From: Bedellia somnulentella
Taxonomy: Eukaryota > Arthropoda > Insecta > Lepidoptera > Bedelliidae
Direction: 5' to 3'
Assembly (NCBI GenBank): GCA_963576735.1
Contig: OY755182.1
Coordinates: 5,704,001 to 5,768,000 of the forward strand
Length of the DNA: 64,000 nucleotides
Shown here: one piece after another, positions 1 through 11,520 of the stretch
Position numbering within the stretch: position 1 is the stretch's first letter
Layout of the letters: each line of letters opens with the position of its first letter
The notes under the pieces: generated by a model
Databases searched by the model: none
The model's input: the letters and a program-made list of their open reading frames with translations, nothing else
Told to the model about the DNA's origin: nothing
Position numbers and translations under genes: made by a program

Positions 1-1327
1 TAGCCTGACTTATTCAATACTTATACTTATACTTATTCAAACATATTCAATACGAAGTGGATTACGTATCATTTACACTTTGACCGCGGATCATAATTAC
101 AAAGTAAAATATTCAGTGTTTATAGAATCACTCGAGAATAGCTCTACCATATTTAAATATTGAATGTTGTAAGAAATGAATAAGATCAAAAGTCAAAAAA
201 AGTCAAAAAGTTTATTTTTCAAAATTAAGTTAAAAATTAACATTTTTTGAACGTCAAATTTTTTTAAATTTATCATTAGTCCGTTGCTTCGGAAGGTGTT
301 CGTAAAGAGAAGAAGCAACAAAGAAACTCTTTACATTCACATTTTTTCATTTTTTCAAAACATGGTAGATTGTAGTATAGGTCGTAGTCGGTCGGATCAA
401 TTGTATAATAGTTAGCAACTTATTACCAAACTTTCTTTTATCATCTAATTCTCTATTAAAGATTAACAAATAGTTAATCTTTAAATATCTTTATCACTTC
501 AAGTTTATTAAATTAATTTAATAATATTTCCGTTTAGCAAATAGTTTACCAGACAAAGTTGTAAAATTTACCGAACAAATTTATCCAGACAAAAATAAAG
601 AATGGATATAATGAATGAAAATGGAAAGTATTATTTTTTATCAATCACTTCAAGAATTTCTTAGTTTCGATTCTAGGTTTTTTGACGTATCCACAAATAA
701 ACCACTATAACTTGCTTATATCGTGGTGAGCAATCGTCAAAGGCGTATACAACTATAATTTTTACATACAATATGAAATTACTTAAAAACAAACCTGACA
801 GGGTTCTGTACCATCAGTGAGTTATCGGCTTCTAGTTCAAGTCATAAAATAGAAACACGAGCTAGTTCAATGTGGACAAAAATTTAAATTTGTATGGAAT
901 TTAAAATATATAATTGTTTTAGAATATACAATCGTAGAATATTCATAGAAGAATAAGAGTAACTAATATAACCCCAAATTGTAGACCATACTAGTTTGAA
1001 GCAAAGTAGTAGAGTAGAGTACCAGTATAGAGATCTAAAGTATGGGTAGTTTATTTTGTGTGGGTAGAACTTCAACAATAGGTAGACTTTCAACTTGGTG
1101 AAGTTTATTGGAATCGATAGATAAGAAAACCACAGAGCTGATAGCTATGCCTATATTTAGGCAGCGATACTATTAGCTGCAATAAATTAATCTAAGGTAC
1201 ACAACTGGATCACCACTATTATTCTTAATATACAATTTAAAATACATTCTTTAGCCATATAAAATCAAAAACCAATAACATTTGTTGTAAATCCTCGAAG
1301 TTCTAAAACGGGTGTATGTCAAGCGAG

Positions 1328-1337
1328 GCGCATGCGC
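1328..1337. promoter_or_regulatory. GCGCATGCGC palindrome (NRF-1/Ewg-type site) in a CpG-rich patch
   Basis: A perfect 10-bp palindrome GCGCATGCGC lies in an approximately 80-bp GC- and CpG-rich patch within very AT-rich DNA. This is the consensus bound by vertebrate NRF-1 and its insect homologue Erect wing, usually near transcription starts. Use as a promoter is inferred; no TATA box or initiator could be assigned. Confidence 0.4.
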
Positions 1338-3935
1338 GAGCAGGGTGCCCATTAGTTCCGCGCTGAGCCGCGCGGGCGCCTCGGGCGTGTTGCAGCTTCG
1401 ATTGCAACTGAGAAATTCACTGCTAAATCTTGGCGTGTCAGCGGTTCACTTGTACTGCCTATTTTGAATTTAAACGTTTATTTATATTTTTGCATTCTTG
1501 TGTGATTTCTGTAAAATGTAGATTTTTTGGGTTATATCAGTTTACCACGAGTTTGTCATAGTTTACATAAAAACTACGTAACTCACTTTTGAGTAAAATA
1601 CCGGTAATAATACAATAACCACTACCAATCTTATTAGAAATTGCCTATTTATTTCATTTTGAAGTAACGTCAGTTAAACAGATAAGATTCATTCTATAAC
1701 CTAAATTCAGAGACTAGCTAAAAAACAACATTAATCCTAGACAGAGGATGAATGTAACTCATATTTAAATCTGCCTACTTACATTTACTATACATTGTAT
1801 TCCTCAAAGATTTATCATTTTATTGTTCTAAAGCAAGTAGTTGGACCTTACATATTCTGTCTCCCTGGGGCTAGGAATCCATCTGCCGCTAAACATCCGG
1901 AGTAAGGTTTTATTTCATCACGATTTACTGTGGCATGTGACCTAAAACTGAACGTAGTTATTAACCACATCAGCCCCAGTAATCATATTTTTCCGTGCAA
2001 TATCAAACATCTTTCATTTTATTGCCGCGTAACGGGGAAACAATTTTTGTCTTGCTACAGGCGTTTTTAATATCCAAAGGGATGGGTGAAACACGAATTA
2101 AATTGGTAGGACTTTGATAAAATAAAACTATTTAATGTCATTCACCGCCTAAAACCATTAAGTTAAACCATGAAAGAAATATTCTAAAGTTCTACTTAGT
2201 ACATTATTAACTCCGAAGAAAAATCAAAACAGTGGTTTTTGTTATAAACATGTCGATTTTCAGATGTCATTGTCACTTAAAAAAAATAATTAATACGACT
2301 ATTGTACGACTAGATTATTTTCTATGACAACATATGTATTTCATAGTGTTTAATTTATTAAGGTAATATACTTTTACATTGACTAAAAGTCAACGGCTTG
2401 CCGTAGTTAGTCATATATGTCTTTATAGACTGCACATATCCTATGCAATCTTCAATCTAAATCGCTTTGAATATCCACACTTCCAGTACCCAAAAATATG
2501 TTCGCGCTAAAGAAAGTAATGAATTCAACGGCCAAACCTTCCTTGGTAAAAATTTTCATAGTTTTCCCAGTAAATATACAGCAAAGATAGACGCCCACCT
2601 TTGTCCAATCTCCCTAATGGCATCCCCATCTAACCATGCATTTTCCTGATGACCCTCGATTTATATCAATAAGCGGTCTGCTCAGTAATAACAGCTTTAT
2701 CACTATTATAATATTGTAGACAATTTGTGTTTGCTTGTTCGCTATTTTCACTACAATAGTACTTACAATGTTTACTTTTACTAAAGTATGTAACCACTCT
2801 GAAATAAAATACTAGGAAGTTTAAAATCTTTCTTTTTAATTAAATAATAACAAATAAAAAAAATACAATACTCTGTATCATTTCTAGAATGTATTTTTAT
2901 AATTTTATATAATATTATTTTTGTTATATTTTATTGGTCCGCGTAAGGTATCGATCGTAAAACATGCTTAAATAACACTTGTTTCAAAGCTCAATATTTC
3001 TAAATAGATCTTAAGAGAGAAATTATTTTTATGCGATTAACACATAATAAACTGTCGATAACATAATACAATAATACGTTCTTAAAATAAAATAAAAACA
3101 TATATTACTCGTAACGATTTTACCATCCGTTTGCGATCCAACTAAATAACCCTACTTTATATTTGCAGCCTGTTATAATACTAAAACTATTTACTAATAA
3201 AATACTTACACAAAACTCCTACTGATTATGTTCAGATGCTCAATAAACACTGAATAAATAAGGAGTGAGAAATAATAATTGAATACGAAACAATCGTAAA
3301 GAGTATATATTAAAAGATCCTTAGTAAATCAAACTTTTCGTTCAAGTAACTGTTTTCAATGAAGGCACCTTTAATTGTGAAAATCGATACTTTCAAGGTC
3401 ACCCGTACTAGAACTTTAACTTGAACTTTGCCAAAAGCTTTCCGAATCGATAATAAGCTGTTTACGTACTTTTCACTAAATGTTTATTTATATATTATCT
3501 TCTATAACTTGTAAATTATGTTTTAATATGAACTTATTTTACTAGGAAAAAGTAATTTAGAGGGAAAACAATATAATACGTTATATGTTGTTTCATTGAG
3601 TCTTATTCAATATTCAGTTCATAATTTTCAAAACTACAAACTTTCATAAATTAGAAAAACACAGGGGTTTAATTTATTATAAATTATTCGTTAATGAGTG
3701 GAAGAGGACTAATTAGGTTGTAGAATCAAAATAAAGCGCAACGCAGAGTTACGAAGTTATACAAAATATTATAATATTGTGTCAGTCTTACGACGTATCT
3801 AAATTAAAATTAAAGTATTTTATTACTTATATATCTTAAATAATCGCTGATCCACATGTCCTCGGTAAATTCATGATTTGTTACAAATACGTCCAACTAT
3901 AAATAACGTATGCGTACATGTTCAATATCGACGCG

Positions 3936-3948
3936 CAGCGCCATCTAT
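3936..3948 (-). promoter_or_regulatory. CTCF-like motif
   Basis: The minus strand reads ATAGATGGCGCTG, close to the core AG(A/G)(T/G)GGCGC of CTCF sites known in flies and vertebrates. A single short match may be coincidental, and related words can also travel inside repeats. Confidence 0.3.
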
Positions 3949-6582
3949 GATGCGATATCGTAACTAGTTATAACAATTTTATTAAAATGTCTTGACTTGT
4001 TTTTATATTTTACAATCTGTATTGTAATGCCTTTTTATGCTATAGTGGGTTAACTCCGCAAGAACATAGTAAATCCACTACCTCATAGGATATGTCTATT
4101 TATTTTCCTGGCGTAAGTAGGTAGATTCCTCCATTCCTATTGTGCATTACTAGAAGAGGCGCAAAAACCTTATGATAAATCTATTTTAATAGAGCAATTT
4201 CAGCATTTTTACAAAAAAATATGTTTTTTTTTTGTTTGACTATATTTTATTGCGTTGTTGCTCCGATCGGAACGCAATACTAATAAGAGACGAGTACTAT
4301 TTTTTTTAAATGTAATTGCAATATAATATTTATTATTGACGGATAGGCCAATGTCTGAAAGTCATAACTCACTACCCACGTTTAATTAACAGTCGGTTAC
4401 ACATCCAAATTAAATATGTAGGATTCAAATACATCATTTCATTAATATGCAACATTTTGACTTGGAATAAACGTTCGTATAAACTTTGCTAAACGTAGTT
4501 TAGTATATTTATAGTTATTGATTGATTTCGCTTGCTCTTTTTAAGTTAACACTGATGGAAATTTGAATGTTTATTACTGAATATATTTCACTTATTGAAT
4601 GCTGTTACATCATATATTTACTATCTCTCACTCGTAACTGAATAATTAATCTGGACTAATTAGTACCCAATAGGATTTTATACTAGTCCTTTAAGTAATC
4701 TCACTTTTGCTATTTTGGAATTCGAGGAATTCTTAAAGCTTTACTAGCATTCATAAGTGTTTTTGCTGTATATATGTAATGGCTACGATATTAACAACGA
4801 CCACAAACAAAGCATAAAATAGTTTTACTCTTTTTACTTAGTAAGACATTAAAATATTTCAATAACACCACAGAGTAGTATCTCGGCCCGGTCATCATAG
4901 CCTCGTACTCGAACCGTATAAATCTGATAAATTCGTACGGAACCCGCCCGAGGCCGCTTGCCGCAATAATATAATTTTGCACCTAATAATTTCCCTTGTA
5001 ATTATAATTTATGCTCTCGTGCGGATACGATCGTCGCTCGCGGTGACTTTGTAGTGAGGGAGGAGCCGGTGTCACTAGCTTTGAAAAGACGTTTGGCTGA
5101 ATACAGCAACAAACCGTTTGACGTTTACAAGTAGTTGACTTTTCGACGGCTTGTTAAAGTTATGAATATTAAGTTGTCATTGTTAGGTATGTGTTGGCTG
5201 ATTTATTTATGAAATATTGTACGTAAATCAGGATGAGTGGAATATTATATTGTATTTAAGATGTGTTAATCTTTGCTTTTCTATTGTGCTCAGCACAGCC
5301 AACAACATATTACTAAAAAGTGACTATGTATGTATAATCCCAGCCATAGGTCACAGCTCATACATGTCCCAAGCGTGGGTCTCGAGCGTACTACCAGCTA
5401 TCCGAATGAATTGGTCACACACACACCATCACGCTTGCAGTGTGCGTATTGGCAGACTAGGGACTACTATCGTGACCTCCAAATTACCAAATCATATTTA
5501 CGTTCAGATCTCTAGATGATTCAAGTATGCAATAATCTAGCGAACTAAATTAAATTTCACAAATAGAATTTTCACAAATTCTTCTTTGTTTATTTTATTT
5601 CAACAAAACCTTCCCGCTTCTTAACTTCCATCATATATAACAAGGCAGGTTACCAAAAGGTTAGAATGTACCTACGCAAAAAATAATGTGAAATTTAATT
5701 TTCGAAACAAAACCCTAAGTACCTGAATTCTCTTACAAACGGCCACACACAAGTTCCACAAACTTACATTTTTATTATTTCAACATATTTTATTTAACCA
5801 TCCGAAATTCTTTTGTGTAGTCTCACAGACACCCTGTCACCTTTTAAGCCGCTTATCTTAATTGTCTTTCACATACGGTTAACTTCAAAGAAGCCATTTT
5901 GTTCACTCCTTTACAGCACTGCTTTACCAATTAGTTTAAATATTTCACAGAAAGTGTTGAAAAGTCTTCCATTGATACGATGAGAATGGTAATTTTGGTT
6001 TTTGAGAACGCTCTTGTTATTCAGTGAATTTCTTTGTATTTTAGACAATAACTAAGTGACATGTGGCGATATGTAACGAGTGAGTTTAATAACGTTGTTG
6101 TGTAAAAGATCTTGTTGTTGGTAAATTTTCGACGAAGATATGCAATTACTCCAATAATTCCTTTTTAATTCCCAACTACATGAAAATATTCCATTCTAGA
6201 TCTCTTGCCTTTTTTTCTCGATGTAACATTTTTTCTTTACACTTTCATAGTAGTTAGTTTCTCTAGTTTTTGTTTTGATCGCGATAGTTCAGATGATATA
6301 ACAGATAGATTTTTGTGATTCGTGAACTTGGCGTATTAAATATGATAATAATAATAGTATAAGAAGATGCTCAAATGGGTAAGGTATGTATACAAAACAT
6401 ACATTACAGCTCTTTTTTGACATTATGTAAAGAGAGCCAATAAGGATGGTAATGTCAGAAGACGTCGTCAAAGGAGGTCAGATTTCGATCGAATTGATAA
6501 TGATCTCAAATCAATACAAATATTTAAATTTATTAAATTGGCTGGCGCGATCTCCAAGGTGTTCTGTGTCTCGTATTCCCTC

Positions 6583-6634
6583 ACATTTCGAATTCTGCTC
6601 ATACATGCTCTTTTATTCTTCTAACTTTGTTCTT
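6583..6634 (-). repeat. Possible LINE-B scrap
   Basis: About 25 bases around CATACATGCTCTTTTATTCT match the antisense strand of the LINE-B 3' coding region, in a context resembling the older LINE-B copies at 23640 and 25836. The match is too short to be certain. Confidence 0.25.
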
Positions 6635-7346
6635 CTTTTCAGTCTTCTTGAACAATAATATAAAATCATATAAGCCATTAACAGAAGTTTTTTTTTTATA
6701 AAATAGCATCGTTAGTTTAAACTAATTTAGTTTAACTTCAAACAATATTGAACTATCTTATTCCTATCAGTTTATTGAAAAAGCTAAAACCCTAACTCCG
6801 AAAGCCTTAGACGCTGACCCATTTAAACTTTTAAGTCCCTCCCTCAATGTACATTACAAAATACAGTACAAAACTTCAATACTATTTCGTTCCCTTACCT
6901 TTTCCATTCATAGAACTTAGCGCACATAAAAACGTCGTTCGCAAAATACAACTTACATATAACAGAAAACCATATACCCAAAACACAAAGAAAATAGCAA
7001 CCTCTGTGATAAACAGTAGTAGTGACATTTTTAAACGTCATAATTCACTATTCAAAACCCGACCGAAGCCGAACATCAAAGGTTTCCGAATATTAAGAAC
7101 AATAGTTCTACGGCGAACTTGTTATGAGGCAAATCAGTTAGCCATTATTCTATTATCGAAACAAAAGGGGTTAAGGAAGCCGCTCGAACCAGCTGCACTT
7201 TTTACCTGATGACAATTCTAAGTAATGTGTGAAATCCCTACCTATCTTCATAAGGTACACTTACTATTTTAGTCATAAGTGTTTTGGCATTCGCACGGAA
7301 TATATCGAACTTAAAATATTAGTGCAGTTAAGTGTAAAAGGTGACG

Positions 7347-7412
7347 ATGTGTGAGAAAAACGATAGTTTACAAAAATTGGATCATTTTGTCAAACGATGG
7401 TGGGAAGACGAG
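7347..7412 (+). CDS. Proposed first coding exon of the disco-like gene
   Basis: ATG at 7347 opens 22 codons, beginning MCEKNDSLQKLDHF and ending WWEDE, then a good splice donor GAG|GTTAGT at 7412/7413. An in-frame TAA at 7335-7337 lies just upstream, so this is the first usable ATG in its frame. The exon ends in phase 0, and the large zinc-finger exon at 11521 also opens in phase 0, so the two join without a shift, giving a protein of about 1081 residues. A basic-aromatic KRWWE patch sits just before the junction. I infer the pairing from phase, donor quality, ATG context and position; no transcript evidence is available. The large exon could instead use a different upstream exon. Confidence 0.55.
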
Positions 7413-8225
7413 GTTAGTGTTAGTTTATGACTTATTTATTGTTATTTTACCTATATTTTCTTCGGAAATACAGAGACGTAGACAATCATTGTAAGTTTTC
7501 TTAATTTTCTAAGCAATTTTTTAGAACTTTGGCAATATATTACGAGTTCATATGTGAAAGCTTTATACATAGTACTTAATGTTTTTTTTTAGTTTTAGCA
7601 AAAGATATTATTATTTTATTTTAATGATCCACATGAAAAGTACCGCAATCTTAATTCTTATTCTGATCCCTTTAATAACTGAATTCATTACAAATCCCAA
7701 GGATTTAGAACGGTTTAATCCTTACTTATCTAAGCTATATATACCGTAAACCTGAAGATTAAAACTTAATCCTCTATCTCAACTTAGTCAATCTATCTTT
7801 CAAGTCACGCAATAAAAAACAATATAACCCATATTCAAAATCACGTTACATCTAATCCCGAACACCAAATTAAGTGACGAACAAGTAATACCAATGTTTG
7901 GTGTTTTCTTTATCCAATTATTATTTTAATACCATAACAGAGCCGGCAGCTTAACTCAAGATTAAGATAAGGCCCGGATGAACCGTGTCCACGGTGTATC
8001 ATTACCCTTACATTAAACTTAATGTGACCAGTTTTTCGATGAGTCCGATGTGAAATCTAAATTATGTCCAAGTTTATGTGTCGATAAATGGCGTTTTAGT
8101 TGATTTTTTTGAGTTTTGGTCCCGTGAGCCGATATAGCTTTATTTCGTATCTCTGTCTGTGCCCCTTGTGGTTCATTTGGTTAGGAAAGCCCTACGCTCA
8201 GAGCTGCCTACACTTGACTTGACGT

Positions 8226-8452
8226 GCTGTGTAGTGTCGGCTTACAATAGACCTAATCCATTTCTTATCGCAGGTGTCGCAATAGGTAACTTAGGGCATT
8301 GGAGCGTATTTAGAGTTCGATGGGCGATGTGGTTGAAGACCTACACCAACAATACTTTATTTATAACTTATCCGCAATAAAATTATGAAATTGGCTATGG
8401 ATACAGTTCTGAAGCTCTAGCTACCCCTTTTTGAGATTAATAGCCGTGATTT
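8226..8452 (+). mobile_element. SINE-A copy, worn, in the intron
   Basis: The 5' start GCTGTGTAGTGTCGGCTTA, the central GGGCGATGTGGTTG and the 3' AGCTACCCC...TAGCCGTGA are recognisable, with many substitutions and a long divergent stretch in the second half. It is the only full-span SINE-A noted in the first 15.4 kb and has no clear TATG tail, so it is an old insertion. Confidence 0.7.
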
Positions 8453-8689
8453 CATAAATGTATGTCACTTTCGGACTCACTGATCTAAGTGCTAAGACCG
8501 TATAATTTTATTATTAATTATGTTATACGATAAAGAATACTTTTATTATTAGAATTGTATAGCCTTCTCCGTTTTTTTTTAAATTTCGGAAAAAAATATA
8601 GTTTGAGCAAACTTTTAACAAATCCGCTATTATTAGTTAATTAATATGTAAGTCTATATATAATTCTTTATTCAGTTAACATTAATGCG

Positions 8690-8697
8690 TGACGTCA
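8690..8697. promoter_or_regulatory. CRE palindrome TGACGTCA in the intron
   Basis: A perfect cAMP-response-element octamer. Further copies occur at 17800-17807 and 35442-35449. Function is not shown by sequence. Confidence 0.25.
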
Positions 8698-9063
8698 TAT
8701 TTTGACCGATAAAAATGTTGTGATATATGTCTGTCGTATCGTATTTAACTCACTGTGCATGTATCAAACGAGTATGCAATTGTAAGCTTTATGTGCATTA
8801 CACATGAGGCTTAATTGCTTCGTGGGAAAAGAGGGTCAGTGACCTTGGTTGCCTTGTGGTTTTTCATGTTGACATGACTTTGACATTGCCACAAAAATCT
8901 TTCTTGCTTCGTCATATGTCATTTTCTGCTCGTCAATGTTTTTTACCGCAATTGAATGAATGGAATGTTTGTTGAGATATGTATTTATGAAGACTTAACT
9001 TGTCTAGAGGTTTGTTTTATACAAAAAAGGGTTTGCAGTTTAAAATTTGAAAACGTTCTTGCA

Positions 9064-9210
9064 ATGGCGAACGTCCAAAGTAATAATAATAAAAAAACAT
9101 GTATGAGAAGAATAATGTGAATGAAACAAGAGACTTGTCAGGATCGTGCAAAGTGGTGATCAATAATCTTGGCCTACCCCAATGAGAATTATGGGCGTGA
9201 CTATAAGTAA
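9064..9210 (+). mobile_element. LINE-B 3' end, worn
   Basis: The order matches LINE-B: a GGCGTCCGAAGTA-like stretch, GCATGTATGA..AG, TTGTCAGGATCGT, then CCTACCCCAATGAGAATT and GGCGTGACTATAAGTAAG. Stops and small indels break the reverse-transcriptase C-terminal frame. Confidence 0.65.
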
Positions 9211-9422
9211 GCCTTATGATATACTTCACGATAATCACTTGTCATTGATTCGTGTCTTCCAATCTAAACTATAATAATTAATAATTAATAATACTAAAAA
9301 GCGATACAAGGCTAAAAATTGCGTTTATTTTTGAAATCTAATTTGTTTCAGTAAGTAGTTTTAAGATTTGCCTAGCTACCCTACCCTTTCCCGTCGAGTT
9401 TTAAATATATAACATAATCATA

Positions 9423-9482
9423 ACTTAAATCTTTTTGTTCATGAAAACCTCATGTGGGGATTTTATTCTTTATTTATTAATA
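9423..9482 (-). repeat. SINE-D 3' end fragment
   Basis: It contains TTCATGAAAACCTCATGTGG and a TTATTCTTTATTTATTAA stretch, matching the reverse complement of the SINE-D 3' terminus at 63540-63615. The body is missing. Confidence 0.6.
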
Positions 9483-9842
9483 TAACATATCAATTTCTAG
9501 GGCAAATATTATGAATACCAAAGTCGTGTATTGGCACAAGAGATATTCATTTACCATAATAAGTTATAATCAATCAATTATATAAGAGTGTCATCGTACC
9601 ACCTTACTTTTGGAAGCGGGAATCGAAAAAACATTACCAAACCACAATAACCGATTAAGTTAAAAAAACGATTTTCTCACAGTTCCGAAACTTGTTACAC
9701 TGTAAAAAAAACACTTCACCTGCAAGGCAATATGACATTTAAACTGTTTTTAGTAGATATGATATTCGTGTGTCAAAATTTAATTAAGATGCATGCACAC
9801 TTTGTTTTCCGCGAAGGTAATCATCGGATTGGTTAATGTCAC

Positions 9843-9854
9843 GGCGCATGCGCC
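9843..9854. promoter_or_regulatory. GGCGCATGCGCC palindrome (NRF-1/Ewg-type site) in the intron
   Basis: A 12-bp perfect palindrome containing GCGCATGCGC, followed by the GC-rich word ACGGACGGCGG. It is the second such site in the locus, 1.7 kb upstream of the zinc-finger exon. It could mark an internal promoter, but no initiator was identified. Confidence 0.35.
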
Positions 9855-11520
9855 TTTTTAACGGACGGCGGTGTTTGCGGTGTCCGTATCAATTTAATAA
9901 CATCTTTTTTTACAAATTGAATTTCGTGACAATATTAAGTCGGTAATTTTGCAAAATATGATGTGCTTTCATCTCCAGCCAATAATATCAGTAAGAAGTT
10001 TTTTTATTATATATTATATTATTGTAAAGTAATAAGTGAATTGAAGTTAGTTCCCTAAAGTGTATAATTACTAATTCAGACTTAATTATAAATCCATATA
10101 ATTGCTAAAATTAATAAATTATTAATTCTAAGCTGAGAATTCACCGCTAGATAGACAATCAATTAATGAAGCAAAATAAAATATCAATCTTTATAGGAAA
10201 CATTTCCAGCATCTGATACGTTATAAAACATTCTTAACTCTATTATAAACGATAAAAACATCCTCTTCGTGATGGCTATCAAATAATTACAATCCATTAC
10301 CCATTTATCAAAAAGTCATCATTTTTATAATACTCAAAATGATGAGACTCTAAATGTCATTTTAACATCATTATAATTTACATTCCAAACAAAATGGTAA
10401 CCTTTTTAACCCTGTCGTGTTATAGAGACTTTCCAAATTAGCTTCGAAGCTCCCTATAATTTGGTGCCAGACTCAATTCGTCTTGGGACGCAACATATAT
10501 TTTTCTTAAACGACACTTTATTATCCCCGTACTTATCCGTTTTGTGCCATTAGAAATAAATCCTCACAAATTTTCATATAATTGCTCGATTTCGAGTGAA
10601 ATTGCTCCCGACGTTCAAACCACAATTTAATTCTTCCAAGAAACACATAATAATAGGTTTGTCTCGCTCGTTTCTACCAACCCAACGAGTGACAAAACGA
10701 TTTCGGCCGCGACAAACTGACTCATTGGCGTGAATTCATTTCGTGACTAGGTTCTCGAATTAAGTGTTTCAAACTTATCAGCAATTATTTTGTTGCAAAT
10801 ACAGTTATTTGTGAGCGGTTAGGGCAATCAAAATGAAACTTTATACAAAATATAATTAGGAATTGAACGAATATTACGTTGTCTCAGAATTTAAGAAATA
10901 ATCAACAATTATTTTTTATGTACGCGACATTATTTTCGAAGCATTTACATCAGAACGATATTTATTAAATTTTATAGTTTTTTCAAGCTTATTTTAACAT
11001 TGAAAGTATAAGAAAATACCCATAATTAAACTCGTATTAACCAAACCAAAAGTTGAGTTATCTCATTCATAATATTGACAACAACAGGCTCCGTCTAAAA
11101 GAAAGGTTACCAAATGAATAGCAATTTAGTTTGTGGATTAAATCGTTTCAGACACGCGACACTAACTGCTTTTCTATTCTCAAGTCCGGACTAAAGCCGT
11201 CATTTTACACAATTTTACCCCAATTGCTCTCCGTTCTTGGAATTAATTTGATATTAGCCTTTGAAAACGCAAGGTGTGGCTTTGAGTTGGCACGGCTATT
11301 ATTTTGAAGAGGCGCCCATTTGAAAACTTTTGACTAACCTGTGTTTAGACTACTAAATCCTTTACCATTCCTTATTATTTTTATGAATGTATCAGTTAAT
11401 TCACGGCAATTATGCATATTTAAATGTTTTCGTCCCCTATATTCATAAACGTGGATAACATATTAACATAAATATGTGCTAAAGACAAGGTAATTGACGT
11501 GAGTTTTATTGTTGTTTCAG

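Larger units (their letters stand above)
1..7346. other. AT-rich region upstream of the disco-like gene, no gene recognised
   Basis: I see no convincing coding exon here. Open frames up to 120 codons (for example 6847-7209) are A/T-rich, show no family motif and are about what chance gives at this base composition. Items inside are a CpG-rich patch at about 1320-1395 holding a GCGCATGCGC palindrome, a CTCF-like motif at 3936-3948 and a possible worn LINE-B scrap near 6583-6634. Young SINE copies are absent, unlike the rest of the window. Non-coding first exons or enhancers of the downstream gene could lie here but cannot be read from sequence alone. Confidence 0.6.
7413..11520 (+). other. Intron of the disco-like gene (proposed)
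   Basis: The interval starts GTTAGT after GAG and ends with TTGTTGTTTCAG, a pyrimidine-rich tract and CAG acceptor directly before the in-frame GAA at 11521. The acceptor is clear; the donor depends on the proposed first exon. The intron is AT-rich and holds a worn SINE-A (8226-8452), a CRE octamer (8690-8697), a worn LINE-B 3' end (9064-9210), a SINE-D scrap (9423-9482) and a GGCGCATGCGCC palindrome (9843-9854). I see nothing else in 9860-11500. Confidence 0.6.

Noticed and set aside
6847..7209. 120-codon plus-strand frame just upstream of the proposed first exon
   Set aside because: Low-complexity, A-rich, no motif; a frame of this length is expected about once by chance in a window of this size and composition.
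11509..11520. Translation start at 11509 for the zinc-finger ORF
   Set aside because: The codon there is TTG, inside TTATTGTTGTTTCAG, a splice-acceptor tract. The exon begins at 11521 in frame.
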